Shown here: positions 49,600 to 62,039 of the stretch, piece after piece | How positions within the stretch are numbered: the stretch's first letter is position 1 | How the letters are laid out: each line of letters starts with the position of its first letter | DNA from: Siphonodentalium dalli | Taxonomy: Eukaryota; Mollusca; Scaphopoda; Gadilida; Siphonodentaliidae | Direction of reading: 5' to 3' | Length of the DNA: 64,000 nt | Assembly (NCBI GenBank): GCA_032622095.1 | Contig: CP136069.1 | Location: forward strand, 102,268,278-102,332,277 | Notes under the pieces: model-generated | Told to the model about the DNA's origin: nothing | Database searches by the model: none | Seen by the model: only the letters and a program-made list of their open reading frames with translations | Made by a program: the position numbers and the translations under genes

Positions 49600-50500
49600 C
49601 TAAAACACATATGACTTATAGATATTAATCAACTTGATAAAATGTCCTCTATTGACCCAGCTGATCATGGAGAATGATGAAGTAATTGAACATAATAGTT
49701 CAGTATAAAACATAATGGTGTCTATGTATATTCCAAATATGTACATATGTATATGTATAAACAACAAATATATTATTGAGAAATAAATCATATTTTTATT
49801 AAGTTTATTACCTTCCAATTCTTCAGTTTGAAGGCGAATTCTATAACATGATATAGTAATTTTTATGGCTACTAAACTTCATAACCTTATTAATGGAAAC
49901 AAGAGTAATATCTTGTACTTTGATCCCCTTGAGTTACCTCAATAAATAGCAGGACAAATAGATGTGTATTCATGCAAAGACATCCTGAACTTGATTTGAA
50001 CATAAATTTGCAGGTCCATGTGATGCCCTCATACCACACAACTGCAGAGCCACTTGATTTTCATTGGTCAATTATTTGATGGACAGCTGCTATTTACATG
50101 GTTTTACTCTTAAAGTGAATGAAACATTCTGGTATGGTGATAAAATAGAATTGGAGAATAGTCTTGTTCAAAGTAGTAATTTTTACAAATAGTATATCCA
50201 AATTGACAACACCGTCATTCTTATATTTGAATTCAATGCAGTGACTCGATGGCGAAATCATTTTCATTAGTTTATCGCCGATAGATGCATCCCGAATAGA
50301 GTAGTAAATTGAGTGTAGTTCTGACGATGATTTCTATTGAGTGGTACGGTCGATTTGCTTCAAATTTTCGGCTATGTTAGTTGAATGTTACATTGCTCCA
50401 GTTGTCATAGCACCTGAATACTAACTTATCAGTTTCACACACACAACTAAGCACATAATATGTCTGTAAAATTTCTTCAGTGGTGACATATTAGGGCATG
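49600..50500. other. AT-rich end of intron 3
   Basis: No gene or repeat recognised. It leads into the polypyrimidine tract and acceptor of WDR5 exon 4. Confidence 0.4.
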
Positions 50501-50504
50501 ATAA

Positions 50505-50731
<227 letters not shown>

Positions 50732-50839
50732 TTATGATAACTTCAGGTCTAAATTCAGGTCTAAAGTCAGTGCGTCTGTGCATGTATCCATCCATCAATA
50801 ATTTCCTTTACCTTTTCCTTTTGTTACATCTCTGATTTT

Positions 50840-50960
50840 TTCAGGGTGATCTCTATATGGGAGCCATCAAATTTTTCCGGAAATTTATTAAAAAACATGG
50901 CCATCTTGGATTTCAAAATTTAATCCATCGGTACACCCTGCTGGCCGCATTTGTTGGAAA
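50840..50960. repeat. Fragment of TAGCTCAACTT-type core
   Basis: ACATGGCCATCTTGGATTTC, AAAATTTAATCCATCGG and CACCCTGCTGGCCGCAT resemble part of the ~150-bp monomer of the TAGCTCAACTT family. No ends are present. Confidence 0.5.
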
Positions 50961-50969
50961 GCCTGCAAA

Positions 50970-52235
50970 ATTAGCCACGGTAATCAGCACTGCCATGGTA
51001 ATTGCTGTGGTGATCACCTTTTACGCGACCATGAACCAGTGTATTAATAAAATTTAATCATCGGGACTTGGTAATTGTTGTAGCAGTTAACTCAGCTCTT
51101 AAATGATGAATTCATTAGTAAATTACATTGTAGAAATTCAGGTAAAGTCATATATGTAATATAGGCCCTATATATCGTCGGAATCTAAAGCAGGTAGGCC
51201 TAGCTATTTATACGTAAGTCAGCTGACCCGATCGGCATTTTCCAAATACAAAACACGAAATTCATGAATGAATTTGTGATAATTAAATTCTCTATTATTT
51301 TATATAAATTATTTATATAGATCACAAACAGCATTAAAATTCATAAAAGCATCAAATTTGATGAAATAGTATGTACATATTGATCGTTTGATGTCTTTGG
51401 AGTATAGAAATATACACGGTATACCCCTCTCAACATTGATTCAGCTGCAGTTACTGCATGTGACGTCAGTCGGGCCATGTGCATCATGACATGTTGCTCA
51501 GTCAGCGATTGATCATTTGTAATTGTCTTTTAAGTTTAGGTCACAGTATGAGTATGTTTCTATACTCATAGAAGTGTCACTAATTAGTCACTTTGGGTTG
51601 AGACTGCCGTTGCACCCAATGATATATGCAGACAATGTGTGTAACTTAAATTATCCAACTTCGCAACAAAATATGTACTCTTTGCAACTACTGATAGATC
51701 GTATTGCCTTCCGTTTTTGGTTGGGGATAGTTGCAAATCGGGTTTGCTGTTAAGCGAATATTGTCACCATATGTATACAAGCACCATTTATTTAGCAATA
51801 ACAAACTGTGATTTAAATTTGGTTTGCAAATAACCTCTAAATTAAATTATCCGTTGCACAAATATATATATAGACTACTAATTTTGAGTACCGCCCAGTA
51901 CTGTGTACCGCGGTACTCACTACTTAGTACTGGTACCAGTACTGGTACTGTTGAGAAGCCTCAAGTGGACAATATTTTGATGAAACGGGTTAAGGTCATT
52001 GTATTATGTGAAGTCAGTCGGTTCAGTTAGAGCCAGAATGATGTGTAATTATTTAAACTTAGTTCAGTCCAGGTGCTTGGTGTAACACTTGTGAACACTA
52101 CTGAACATTTCCAGTAATGGAGGCATTCGCAACATGATCTCCCTTAGCAATGGTTGCTAGGCAACTACCCGGCATTGAAGAAATGCACATATGCCTCATA
52201 TTATGATCATTTTGACCAAGTGAACTGGCTCATGT
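50970..52235. other. No recognisable gene or repeat
   Basis: Intron 4 sequence. A short imperfect repeat of GGTACC/AGTACTGGTAC at 51885-51950 is self-complementary in places (AGTACTGGTACCAGTACT). Confidence 0.4.
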
Positions 52236-52239
52236 AGTA

Positions 52240-53446
52240 TATCTCTTGATCATGAAATACTGTTGAAGCGATTGGAAATTTCTTTTGGGATATCTGACAG
52301 CGCGCTCAAGTGGTTCGGTTCATATCTCTCTAATCGTGTTCAGAGGATTCAAATTGGCAGTGCGTTTTCCAAAACCTTTCATCTGCAATATGGAGTCCCT
52401 CAGAGATCTGTCCTGGGGCCTGTCTTGTACTTAATCTACACCCAACCACTTGGTGAGATCATCAGGAGACAAAGTGTCTCTGCGCACATGTATGCTGATG
52501 ATACTCAGCTTTACATTTCTGGTGATAACCCCTATTTTCTTCGCACTGTAATGGAAAACTGCATCGGTTCTGTGAAATCGTGGATGTTGGCTAATAAAAC
52601 TAAAATTAAATAGTGACAAAACTGAAGTAATGTGGGTGTCTAAGCCGTCATACATAGAAAAGGTGGGCATAGATGTTATGACTATTGATGGTAACCAAGT
52701 TTATTTCTCAGATAGCGCGAAGAACCTTGGTGTATTTTTAGATAGATCACTCTCTATGACATCACATATTAGCCAGATATGCAAGACAATATACATTGAA
52801 CTTCGAAAACTGGGTCAAATGAGGAAATACATGAACACTGACTCGGCTAAAAAACTTGCTTCATCTCTGATTCTCAGTCGACTTGACTATTGCAACTCTC
52901 TTTTGGCTGGTATACCATCTTAGATGATCTATCCAAATTACCAGGCTTCAGCGTCTGCAACACACTGCTGCAAGGATAGTTCTGTGTCGTAAAAGATCTG
53001 ACGACATAGATGAAATGTTGCAAGAATTACATTGGCTACCTGTGACAGATAGGATTATTTATAAACTTGTTACATATGCATATCAAGCAACCCATGACTC
53101 AAAATCTCTTCCAGCATACTTCAGTGATATCCTTGTTCCATATGTCCCACACCGATCACTTCGTTCAGAGGACAAACTTCTGTTGACACCATCTGGTGCT
53201 AATTTGATCACGGTTGGCTACCGATCTTTCAAAGTAACATGCGCAAATGCATGGAATCCTCTGCCATTGAACATAAAAGAGTCACCATCTCTTGACGACT
53301 TTAAAAAGTCATTGAAAACTTACTTGTTTCAGAAAGTGACTTTGATATTGTGTATATTTATATTTCATGTTTATGTTTATGTCAAGCGCTTAGGGCCCGC
53401 TTATTGGGGATAAGCGCTATAAAAATATTATTATTATTATTATTAT
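52240..53446 (+). pseudogene. 5'-truncated CR1/L2-type LINE reverse transcriptase
   Basis: The translation starts in mid-domain at about 52242 (LDHEILLKRLEIS). It includes GVPQRSVLGPVLYLIYTQPL and the catalytic box YADDTQLYISG. After a frameshift near 52600 it continues DKTEVMWVSKPS, KNLGVFLDRSLSM and LDYCNSLLAGIP. A second frameshift near 52920 leads to LQRLQHTAARIVL, LHWLPVTDRIIYKL and the C-terminal ESPSLDDFKKSLKTYLF. The enzyme copies LINE RNA into DNA at the target site. An 11-base deletion at about 53328 removes the native end and adds a spurious tail. The 3' region has the AGCGCTTA/TAAGCGCT stem and an (ATT)n tail. The endonuclease half is absent. This is a dead copy in intron 4. Confidence 0.92.
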
Positions 53447-53471
53447 CTAAGGTGAACACATTCATAATAGT

Positions 53472-53600
53472 TATACCCCCCGCATGAAGTTGTGGGGGAG
53501 GGTATACTGGAATCAGCTTGTCTGTCTGTCCGTCGTCCATCGACACAAATTTTCTGGAGTTTTTCTTAGTCGTTTTTTAATCGGTAGATCAGAGGTATTT
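53472..53600. repeat. 5' end of a TATACCC hairpin repeat
   Basis: An inverted repeat at 53472-53506 (TATACCCCCCGCA ... GTGGGGGAGGGTATA) is followed at once by a CTGTCTGTCCGTCG tract and ACACAAATTTTCTGGAG. This is the same head layout as the GTTTACC and TAGCTCAACTT families. No 3' end was found. Confidence 0.65.
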
Positions 53601-54430
53601 CCGTTTCGCTAGTGACAAAAGTATTATCGGACAACTTTTAGGTAACTAAGGTACTGCTTGGTTGCTATGCCAACAGAATATGCACAATCACGTGACCAAT
53701 TTGTAGCTGAATGGTAAGTGGGTATTCGAAGAGATGGACTTCAACTCAATTGATATTTAGAACTAACTCGTGGTTACTCTTCTGCGATTGTAGTCATATT
53801 AAATATTGTTTGACCTCATACTGCAATAATAACGGAAACCATATAAAATTGGGATTACATAATACACCCAAATTACTCTCGAAAAAGTGGACATTTCTAG
53901 AAATAAGTTTTCCACCCATATGTCTTTATCAACATACATGCGCTAGATTTATGCTGGTTAATATAACCATCTGACATCTAATAAGTTATGTGATATCTCA
54001 AACCTGTCTAATAGTGTGTAGGTTGACATTTTTCATAAGGGATGGATGCCAAGATGGTCGTAAAATTATTCAAGATGGCTTCCAAAATGGAAAACAAATT
54101 TGTTTTTTTTTAAAGTTGATTTGTCACAAATATCCCAACATTATTCTCTGCTGTTCTGACAAAAGGTAGCACATGTTGTAGCTCACTTGGTTATTAACTA
54201 ACTTACATAATCAACTGACAACTAAATGTTCTATTCAGGTAGTCCCATTACCTTCTCTGGATGACAAATTCATTTTAAAGATGCCGTATGGAATTCTGCC
54301 TAAACGTCTTTTGGGATTCTGATCAAATTTCTGAACAGCAGTGGGCATAACTTAGAAACAGAACTGAGAGGAACCATATTATGTGGCTACTCTTGTCCAT
54401 TAGCTTCACAATTAATCAACTTAATGCATT
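53600..54430. other. No recognisable gene or repeat
   Basis: Intron 4 sequence; a short T run at 54103-54112. The frame at 53711-53974 is not protein-like. Confidence 0.35.
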
Positions 54431-54439
54431 ATGTATGTC

Positions 54440-57110
54440 AAAATGGCAGCCGGGGCGTGACTGCATGGGTGGTCATATGTGAAGTGAATATGGTTAGAGG
54501 GAGCTATTGTACGATCATGAACGATGTGATAAGTTATACAAGGAGTGGCTATATGATCATGGTCGGGGTGTCCATGAGATGCATATGAACAAATGTATGA
54601 AAGGAGTGGATGTTTGGCCATGTATGAAGTGAATAGGTATATATAGGGAGTGGCTGTATGATAATTGAAGTGGTGTATGGGTATAACGAGAGTAGCTGCA
54701 TGGTCATCGGTGTGTTGTTTATGTATATATGAAGTGACTAGATAGCCTTGTGTGGGATTCAATAATATGATTGATGTGTATGTGCAAGTCTGGAGTGTGC
54801 AAATGGCTGTGTGCGCGGGGTATTGGTATATCTATTGATGAGGTGTACTGTATATCAGGGTTTCCGCCAGGCCGGCTGTGGGTCCGCCGCCCGGACCCAT
54901 TCCCCCTGCCGACCTTTGCCATGAAATCCCGCTCATACACAAATAAATGACGTTATTAAAAACTTATTCAGTCTTGTCTGTCTCGGCAGGCTATATATGA
55001 TATCTAATCCTATTTTCATTAATAATGACCAAATCGAATCGACACAGTCCATCTTCAGAAAAAAATAACAGCATGAACAAACCATAAATAGTGACACCCC
55101 ACAAACAGTTCCACGGGATTTCCCCACGTGATTGGTGGGGAATTCCCTATCAAGGGAGATATCATTGGTTCAATTTACTTCAGAGTATGGGAACGTGGAT
55201 TATAAAAACTGCCTCATTTATTATCTTGACGTGAATATTGACGAGGCTTTTGTACTAATTTATTCATAATTATTCCAACTTGTATAAAACATGTGTATAA
55301 TTTGAGGCATGAGGAAACACACAAATATCGTATCATTTATAGTAATATAAAATTGCGACTTGGCTTACTGTTGTTTTAGGGCAATGGATCTTTAATTTAG
55401 TGGTTGCCTCATTGTCGCGAACTGAAGCATGAAAACGCTTGGGCTAATGGCGATCATCATTAAAGAATCTTTGTGTAACATACACAAGTTCGCGGCTTCG
55501 CGTCAATGCCCCATTCAGAGTAAGAGTTTGTCTAATGCTCGTTCCCGGGCTGGTGACGTCATCTAGTAGAAGTTTGCAGACACGTCCAGTTAACTGTGTC
55601 ACAATAATAGAGATAATCAAAGCTATTATACCGCAGTCATTGAATATCATGCACATGTCCACGATTATTAGTCAGGTCAAGGATGCCCAATGTTTTGCTG
55701 CTCTTTTGCAGTTGAATTATCAGATACTAATACATATAATTTGATATAAATGTGTGAGAGAGGGAATAAAATAAAGACACACAGACACAGTGAGAATGGG
55801 TTTGTTTATTTCTTTTTTTTAATATCGGATTTATCATCTTTTTAGATTTAGTTTGCGCCGGCATTTTGTCTTGTTGCTTACCTGTGATCGCCGTTTGTTT
55901 CTCAAAATCCTGATGAAAATGCCCCTCATGACATATCGATCCATAAGTTTTTAATAAGGGAAATTGGGTTAGAAAGTTGCGACTTATTCATCGGCCGGTA
56001 CGGTAAATGGCAAAATTACAGATAAAATCGGTCTTCATATATTTAATTATTTACTGGGTTTCCCCATAGCAGCTACCGGACCCATTCCCCCGACCCCTAG
56101 CGGAAACCCTGTGTATATGTATACTTGCCGTGACTCTATGGTAATGGGTGTGGCGAGAGGTATACAATGAGTGAGTAAATAGGTATACAAGTAGTCATAA
56201 ATGCAGTGTGTGAGTATACAGCGAGTGTCTGGATGGCCGTGTGTTCAGAGTATTGGTATATATATTGAAGGGCTCTATGGCCATTGGTGATGTGTAGATG
56301 TATACCCGGATATACTATATGGCCATGAGTGGGGTGTATATGTATATATTGAGTGGCTATATGGTAATGGGTGTGGCCAATAGGTATACCAGGAGTGAAT
56401 GTATGGCCAATGTTGAGGTGATATGCGGGGTATTGGTATATCTAGGTTTGTAGGGCCATTGGTGAGGTGTTTATGTATACAGGGAGTGACTATATATGCA
56501 TGGGTGGGGTTTATATGTATGTCTTGAGTGGCAATATGTGTGGCAAATAGGTGTACAGGGAGCAACAATATGGCCAATGGGTGGATTGAATATGCATACA
56601 AGGAGTTACTGTATTACCACGAATGTGGTGGGTGAGTATACAGCAAGTGGCCGAATTGGCATAAACGAGATGTACATTGATGCCTGACGTGTATGAATGG
56701 CCGTGTGTGCATAGTATGGGATATATAGATGGGCTGTATGGCCATTGGTGAGGTGTATATGTATACCTGGAGTGACTATGGTTATGGTTGCAGTGTATAC
56801 GCATATCTTGAGTGGCTGTATGGCCATGGGTGTGGGAAATATATATATATAGGGAGTGATTGTATGGCCACTGATAAGGTGAATATGTATACAAGAAGTA
56901 ATCATCGATGTGGTGAACAAGTACACATGGAGTGAACATATAGTCATGGTGAGGTGTAAGGTTATACCTGGTGTGACTGCATTACTGAGTAGTCATGTGT
57001 GGGTGTACGGGTATACCAAGTGTGGCTGTATGGTCATGCGTGAGCTGTATGTATATAAAGCGAGTGGCTACATATGGAGTGATTGCATTGGGGGGTTTTC
57101 GCAGATGTAC
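54440..57110. repeat. Degenerate ~42-bp minisatellite (interrupted)
   Basis: Units of roughly GTATACAGGGAGTGACTATA plus TGGCCATGGGTGAGGTGTAT run through 54440-54850 and 56112-57110. Spacing measured between 56470 and 56640 is 36-43 bases. The hAT-like element at 54856-56111 splits the array. Open frames on both strands, reading as His/Tyr/Thr-rich repeats on one, come from the repeat and are not genes. Confidence 0.8.
54856..56111. mobile_element. 1256-bp hAT-like non-autonomous transposon
   Basis: The ends are CAGGGTTTCCGCCAGG and, inverted, CAGGGTTTCCGCTAGG (15 of 16 match). TGTATAT flanks both sides (54849-54855 and 56112-56118), a 7-bp visible duplication that is one short of the usual hAT 8. 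GGACCCATTCCCCC occurs near both ends in direct orientation. No transposase frame is present. It sits inside the 42-bp minisatellite, so it is younger than the array. Confidence 0.82.
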
Positions 57111-59220
57111 CATTGGGTGACTATGGCTTTCCACAATAACTCATGGATATGTTAATTGATAGAGAGGTAATGTCAGAGTGTTCCCTATCATGATGGTGTG
57201 TTATCTGCACAATGGAGAAAACGGTTTTCCTGACATATGTCAATCAATGATGATGCCAATGGGCCAGAATTTTGGTGTTATTTGGCAGAGTAGCCACATA
57301 ATATGGCCCATCTCAGTCCAGTTCAAAGTTCTGCCCAGTTCCGTTAAAAACAATCATGGCCAGAATCTCCAAAGAGATGTAACACCACATACTGCATCCC
57401 TTAGTATGAATGTATCATGCCGCATAAGGTACCGAGACAACAGAGTAGAACATCTAGTTGTCAGTGAATTATGTTACATATTTAATAACCAAGTATTTGT
57501 CACAATTTGCTACCTTTTTGGAACAGCAGAGAATAATGTTCGAGATATATGTGAAAAATACTTCTTTTTTTTAACCAAATTTGGTTGCCATTTTGCAAGC
57601 TATCTTGGGTATTTTTGCCTAAACACCTCATTGTCACGCATTTAAGACATATCAAAACAATAACCAGATTTTATACCAAAGATAGTTCCATTTTACTTGA
57701 AAAAATCGTCTAAACTCGAAAAGTTATTTTGTTTGTGCCGATTTTGATGTCAAATTTGTGATAGAAAATTCGAATAATTCTGGTAATGTCAGTGGCTATA
57801 TACAATACTAACAATCAAGCAAGGTGCATCAGAAATGTTAGTATTCAATGTATAAAATACACAAATAGCCAATTGTATTAATTATACCCCAACTTGTAAC
57901 CGATTGCATGACATGCTGGGCCGATATCTACCATTTTTTAGTATTTTGGCCATATTTTTCGCAGCCATTGAGTCAGATTGAGTTGGAATATTCATAGGTA
58001 ATGGTATGCTGTACTTACAGTGCACAGTTCTGCCCATTTCTTGTTGAAATATCCCAATGGTGATTTTTGATTAAATTTTACCGCATTCTGTAAAATCAAA
58101 TTTTTGAGGGATCGGAAGAGACTGGGGCCACATGAATGGCATATTTCATTGTTGCTCCAATGATCACTTAAATGAACAGTACAACATAAAGCCAGAATTA
58201 TCAGTCAGTTCCATACAGCAGAAACTGATTTTCCACTTCCGACTTCCATTTTGGCGACCATATTGGATGGGGAGTTCCCATATTACTATGAAAAGTGGAA
58301 TTGTATCTTAGCTTCACAAAAGTATATACATTTGTATACATATGACAAGATTTTCTCACTATAATTTGCATCAAACTTACCCATCAGAAAAAATGGCGGT
58401 CATGTTGGACGCCATCTTGTCTGGTGTCTACACAGCCACATTTTTTTTATGTTAACATTAATTCAAAGTTGAGGGGCATCATAAGGAAGAAGATGAGTCA
58501 GGTGAAGTTAAATCTTGGGGTTGCTTGTACCCTATCAGCTCCTGAACTACTCTTGTTCCCACGGCAACTAGGCCTAAGTGTGGGTATGGTGAAACCTGGT
58601 TTGAGGATATATATATAACATTTCCGAGCTGCGAAGGTAATCTTAAATCATGAATTCCCATTCTTATCATGTGCACCACAGTTACTACCTGAACTTCAAT
58701 TTGTCAACAACAGGCCAATCTCGAAATTGCCAATTCTCGCCAAACAGTGTTCATATAAAACTTCATTTATTGTGGTCAATCAATAACTAAATCCGAAAAA
58801 TCTATTATATGGTCTTTATGAATTACCAATGATGATATTATCTTAAATTGAAACTTATCACACGAAATTTGTGCAAATTGGTACAAACTAAATCCAAATT
58901 AAATTTTTTTTACTAAGTTTTTGAAGAAAATCCAATCGTTTCCATGGCAACAAACAACATTTTGGTGACCTGGGCCCAAATTTTACAGTCTGTTATATAT
59001 ATTGGCCTTTTCTCTATTTGACAAAGCAATGACTACATCGATATGGCTGTTACTATTCACATAGTTGGCCGTCAAAATAAACTGCCCTGTACCGTAAACT
59101 ATACAGGGATTGGTTGCTATGGCAACTGCTTACTCACCCTAACTGACCTTGGATTTTTGTGCCTATCGATTTTTTTTAACTGAGACATACCAAAGATTAA
59201 GTGTGCAAAATTTCGTAATT
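57111..59220. other. Probable dispersed repeats, no gene
   Basis: The longest open frame (57178-57645, 155 codons) has no recognisable domain. Motifs such as CCGATTTTGATGTCAAATTT (57732) and GGCGACCATATTGGATGG (58253) echo cores in the other repeat families, so part of this stretch is probably an older element. No ends were found. Confidence 0.35.
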
Positions 59221-59299
59221 TATTCACAAAGTTTGTAACGATTCGCCTATTTTCTGGCACATATCCGCTCCAATACCATGGGAACCTGTGCACCTGCTA

Positions 59300-59660
59300 A
59301 TATAACATTGTAACTGTTTTGTGACTATCAAGTGTAGCTGGGATGTAGCTGTCATTACAGTCATATTACAGTGTAACTGTTTTATGACTGTGAAGTTTAG
59401 CTGGGATGTAACTGTAATTACAGTCATATTTACAGTGTAACTGTTTTGTGACTATCAAGTGTAGCTGAGATGTAGCTGTCATTACAGTTATTTTTACAGT
59501 GTAACTGTTTTGTGACTGTCAAGTTTAGCTGGGATGTACTGTAATTACAGTCATATTACAGTGTAACTGTTTTTTGACTATCAAGTGTAGCTGGGATGTA
59601 GCTGTTATTACAGTCATGTTACAGTGCAACTGTTTTGTGACTGTAAAGTGTAGCTGGGAT
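59300..59660. repeat. ~63-bp tandem array, left part
   Basis: About five to six units contain ACAGTGTAACTGTTTTGTGA, CTATCAAGTGTAGCTGGGAT and GTAGCTGTCATTACAGTCAT. The array stops at GCTGGGAT (59653-59660) and resumes at 63182 in the same phase. Confidence 0.88.
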
Positions 59661-60431
59661 CATGGACGTAAATGAGATGGATAGGCAAATCTCGCAGAGT
59701 AACGTGTTATATCGCGGATTCTTTTGTTTCCCAATTAACGAGCGCCTGACTGCGAGATCGCCTGTTGCTATAACCACTGCGTAAACAAAATGGCGTCTTT
59801 TGCTTTCGTTTTGTGACGGAACAGTGTCGATAGCACACAATGTTTCCTTTCTGACACTAGCTTCTTTCATTTACCCGCTTATAATAAATGCTTGAATTAA
59901 TTTTACATTGAATACAGTTTGTTTATTGTTTATAGTGGCCTAATAAAAGTGGGAAAGCACCCAATGTGCATTAAAAATAAAGTTTTGAAATTAAAGCACC
60001 ATGCTCATAGAATGAGCATTGTAATGATTGTTGTCATTTCCGCCGAATTTCTTAACTAAAAGAGCGTAATTACGCATCTATTAATGACATATCAAGGTGG
60101 TGAATGATCAATTAGCAAAACTTAATGGTGTTTATATATTAACTAGGCTTGAAGGAAGCAGGAAGTTTAATCTGCCCCAAAGCAATGAGAATTGAATATG
60201 ATCACACTTCAGTTAATACAATGTGGACACATCGCGGAGAGGGCTAATCATCGCTAATTTGACGTGTTTTAATCAACAATGAAGCCAATGACAATATTGT
60301 TTTATCTTGCGTGTGACTTCAGTGTTCATAGTGCAACTACAGCATGACATCCACACTTACTAGTAGCTATCATTAAGTATCTTCTTTAAAGAGTTATACA
60401 AACAACTGTATAAGTATTTATGTAAATAAGT

Positions 60432-60437
60432 GTTTAT
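60432..60437 (-). promoter_or_regulatory. Possible polyadenylation signal AATAAA (- strand)
   Basis: AATAAA on the - strand lies about 117 bases past the stop of the small frame at 60554-60718. It would fit a terminal exon, but the motif is common by chance in AT-rich DNA. Confidence 0.25.
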
Positions 60438-60553
60438 TACAGTTAAAGAAATATATCTTTACTAAGAACATATACATGTATAACAGACAGCAGTTTTCAA
60501 CATTAATTATCATATAAAACAATATATAAACCGATTATTCCTTCAATTTAGCC

Positions 60554-60719
60554 TCAGATCAGAGATAGATTTAGATCAGAGATATTTGTAGCAGAACTTT
60601 CTGGATCTGGTGTTATGCATGTAGCATCTGATATGGCAGAAGGTTCGTCTTCAGTTTTCTGCTTCTTCCACTGGTACTTTCTTTTTTGGCGGATACACTT
60701 CCGTTTTCTCGCAGGCATA
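60554..60719 (-). CDS. Candidate small basic ORF or terminal exon (54 codons), antisense to WDR5
   Basis: On the - strand, CTTTGTTCTTTCAG (a strong acceptor-like sequence) is followed by T and ATG at 60718. The frame reads MPARKRKCIRQKRKYQWKKQ and then an acidic/Ser-rich half ending NISDLNLSLI, with TGA at 60554-60556. A Lys/Arg-rich start would suit a nuclear or DNA-binding protein; similar basic N-termini occur in some transposon-linked proteins. I cannot assign a family. It may be the last exon of a transposon gene, a domesticated gene, or chance. Confidence 0.25.
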
Positions 60720-61106
60720 CTGAAAGAACAAAGGAAGCCATAACTACTACCGGGTAGTATATAATACTAATAATCAGTTTGTTTCCAAGGTCGATCCCAT
60801 TTGGGGGCATGGCGACATGGGGGTGGGGTTGCTGAGACTTGATAAATTTTCACCAGTTTGAAATAAATTAGGAAATAGGAAAATTGGCACTGATGGATTA
60901 CCTCTATGACCAAGTGAATGTCCTGGAATAGTTGCATTTGACCTCAAATTATTTAAAGAGGCACAAATAATTAGCAATAAAGAGCGTTTATTATTAACTT
61001 AAAAGATGCAAGGAACTTTATCCGGACAGTCATGCAATACCGGTAGGTGCTGTTTACCCCAGACGACTAACAACTATAAATCACATGTGAATTACATTAC
61101 AATTAA

Positions 61107-62032
61107 TTGTCCCCCGACGTTTCCGTCGGAGGACTATAGAAATGACCCTCGTCCGTCCGTCTGTGTGTCCGTCCGTCCGTCCGTGCGTCCGTGTGTTCGT
61201 GCGTCCGTGCGTCCGAGATCGGGTACCTTCATGGTGTAATCAACTCCTCCTACAGTTTTAAACGTAGAGATTTGAAACTCTGGGATATTGTTCCTTACAT
61301 GTTGGTGATTTGCAACATCTATATAGCTAATAAAAAATAAAAAAAAATCCATATTTTTGGGGGGGTATTCGACTTAGAAAATTTGGAACATTTTTGCCTT
61401 TTGGATGAGATTGGGTACCTTCATGGTGTAATCAACTCCTCCTACAGTTTTAAATGTAGAGATTTGAAACTCTGGGATATTGTTCCTAACATGTTGGTGA
61501 TTTGCAACATCTATATAGCTAATCAAAAATATCATTTTTTCCATATTTTTGGGGGGTTTTCGACTTAGAAAATTTGGAACATTTTTGCCTTTTGGATGAG
61601 ATTGGGTACCTTCATGGTGTAATCAACTCCTCCTACAGTTTTAAATGTAGAGATTTGAAACTCTGGGATATTGTTCCTAACATGTTGGTGATTTGCAACA
61701 TCTATATAGCTAATAAAAAATATCATTTTTTCCATATTTTTGGGGGGTTTTCGACTTAGAAAATTTGGAACATTTTTGCCTTTTGGATGAGATTGGGTAC
61801 CTTCATGGTGTAATCAACTCCTCCTACAGTTTTAAATGTAGAGATTTGAAACTCTGGGATATTGTTCCTAACATGTTGGTGATTTGCAACATCTATATAG
61901 ATAATATTTTATTTATGGAGTTATTAACCCTTTTCGACTTAGAAGATTTCAACATTTTTTTTTAATTTCTTTAACAAAGCGGCATCGACTTGCCATGTTG
62001 TCGGGGGACACTGTGGTCTGCTGACCTTTTAT
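61107..62032. repeat. TGTCCCCCGAC hairpin element with 191-bp tandem core
   Basis: The 5' hairpin lies at 61109-61133 (TCCCCCGAC, GTTTCC, GTCGGAGGA), and its left arm TGTCCCCCGAC recurs inverted at 62000-62010 (GTCGGGGGACA). Between them are a CCGT/GCGT tract (61150-61215) and about 3.5 copies of a 191-bp unit containing GGTACCTTCATGGTGTAATC. The 3' end has a GGTC-TGCT-GACC stem and a T-rich tail. The plan equals that of the TAGCTCAACTT family. The three identical 60-residue open frames in the units are repeat artefacts. Confidence 0.87.
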
Positions 62033-62039
62033 TACAAAT

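Noticed and set aside
54421-56939. His/Tyr/Thr-rich open frames on the - strand
   Set aside because: They follow the ~42-bp minisatellite and change frame with unit length.
57178-57645. 155-codon open frame on the + strand
   Set aside because: No recognisable domain and no splice or promoter context; it includes motifs seen in repeats. Treated as chance.
61383-61965. Three near-identical ~60-residue frames, a possible gene family
   Set aside because: They are successive 191-bp units of a hairpin element; the period is not a multiple of three and each frame ends at the unit boundary.
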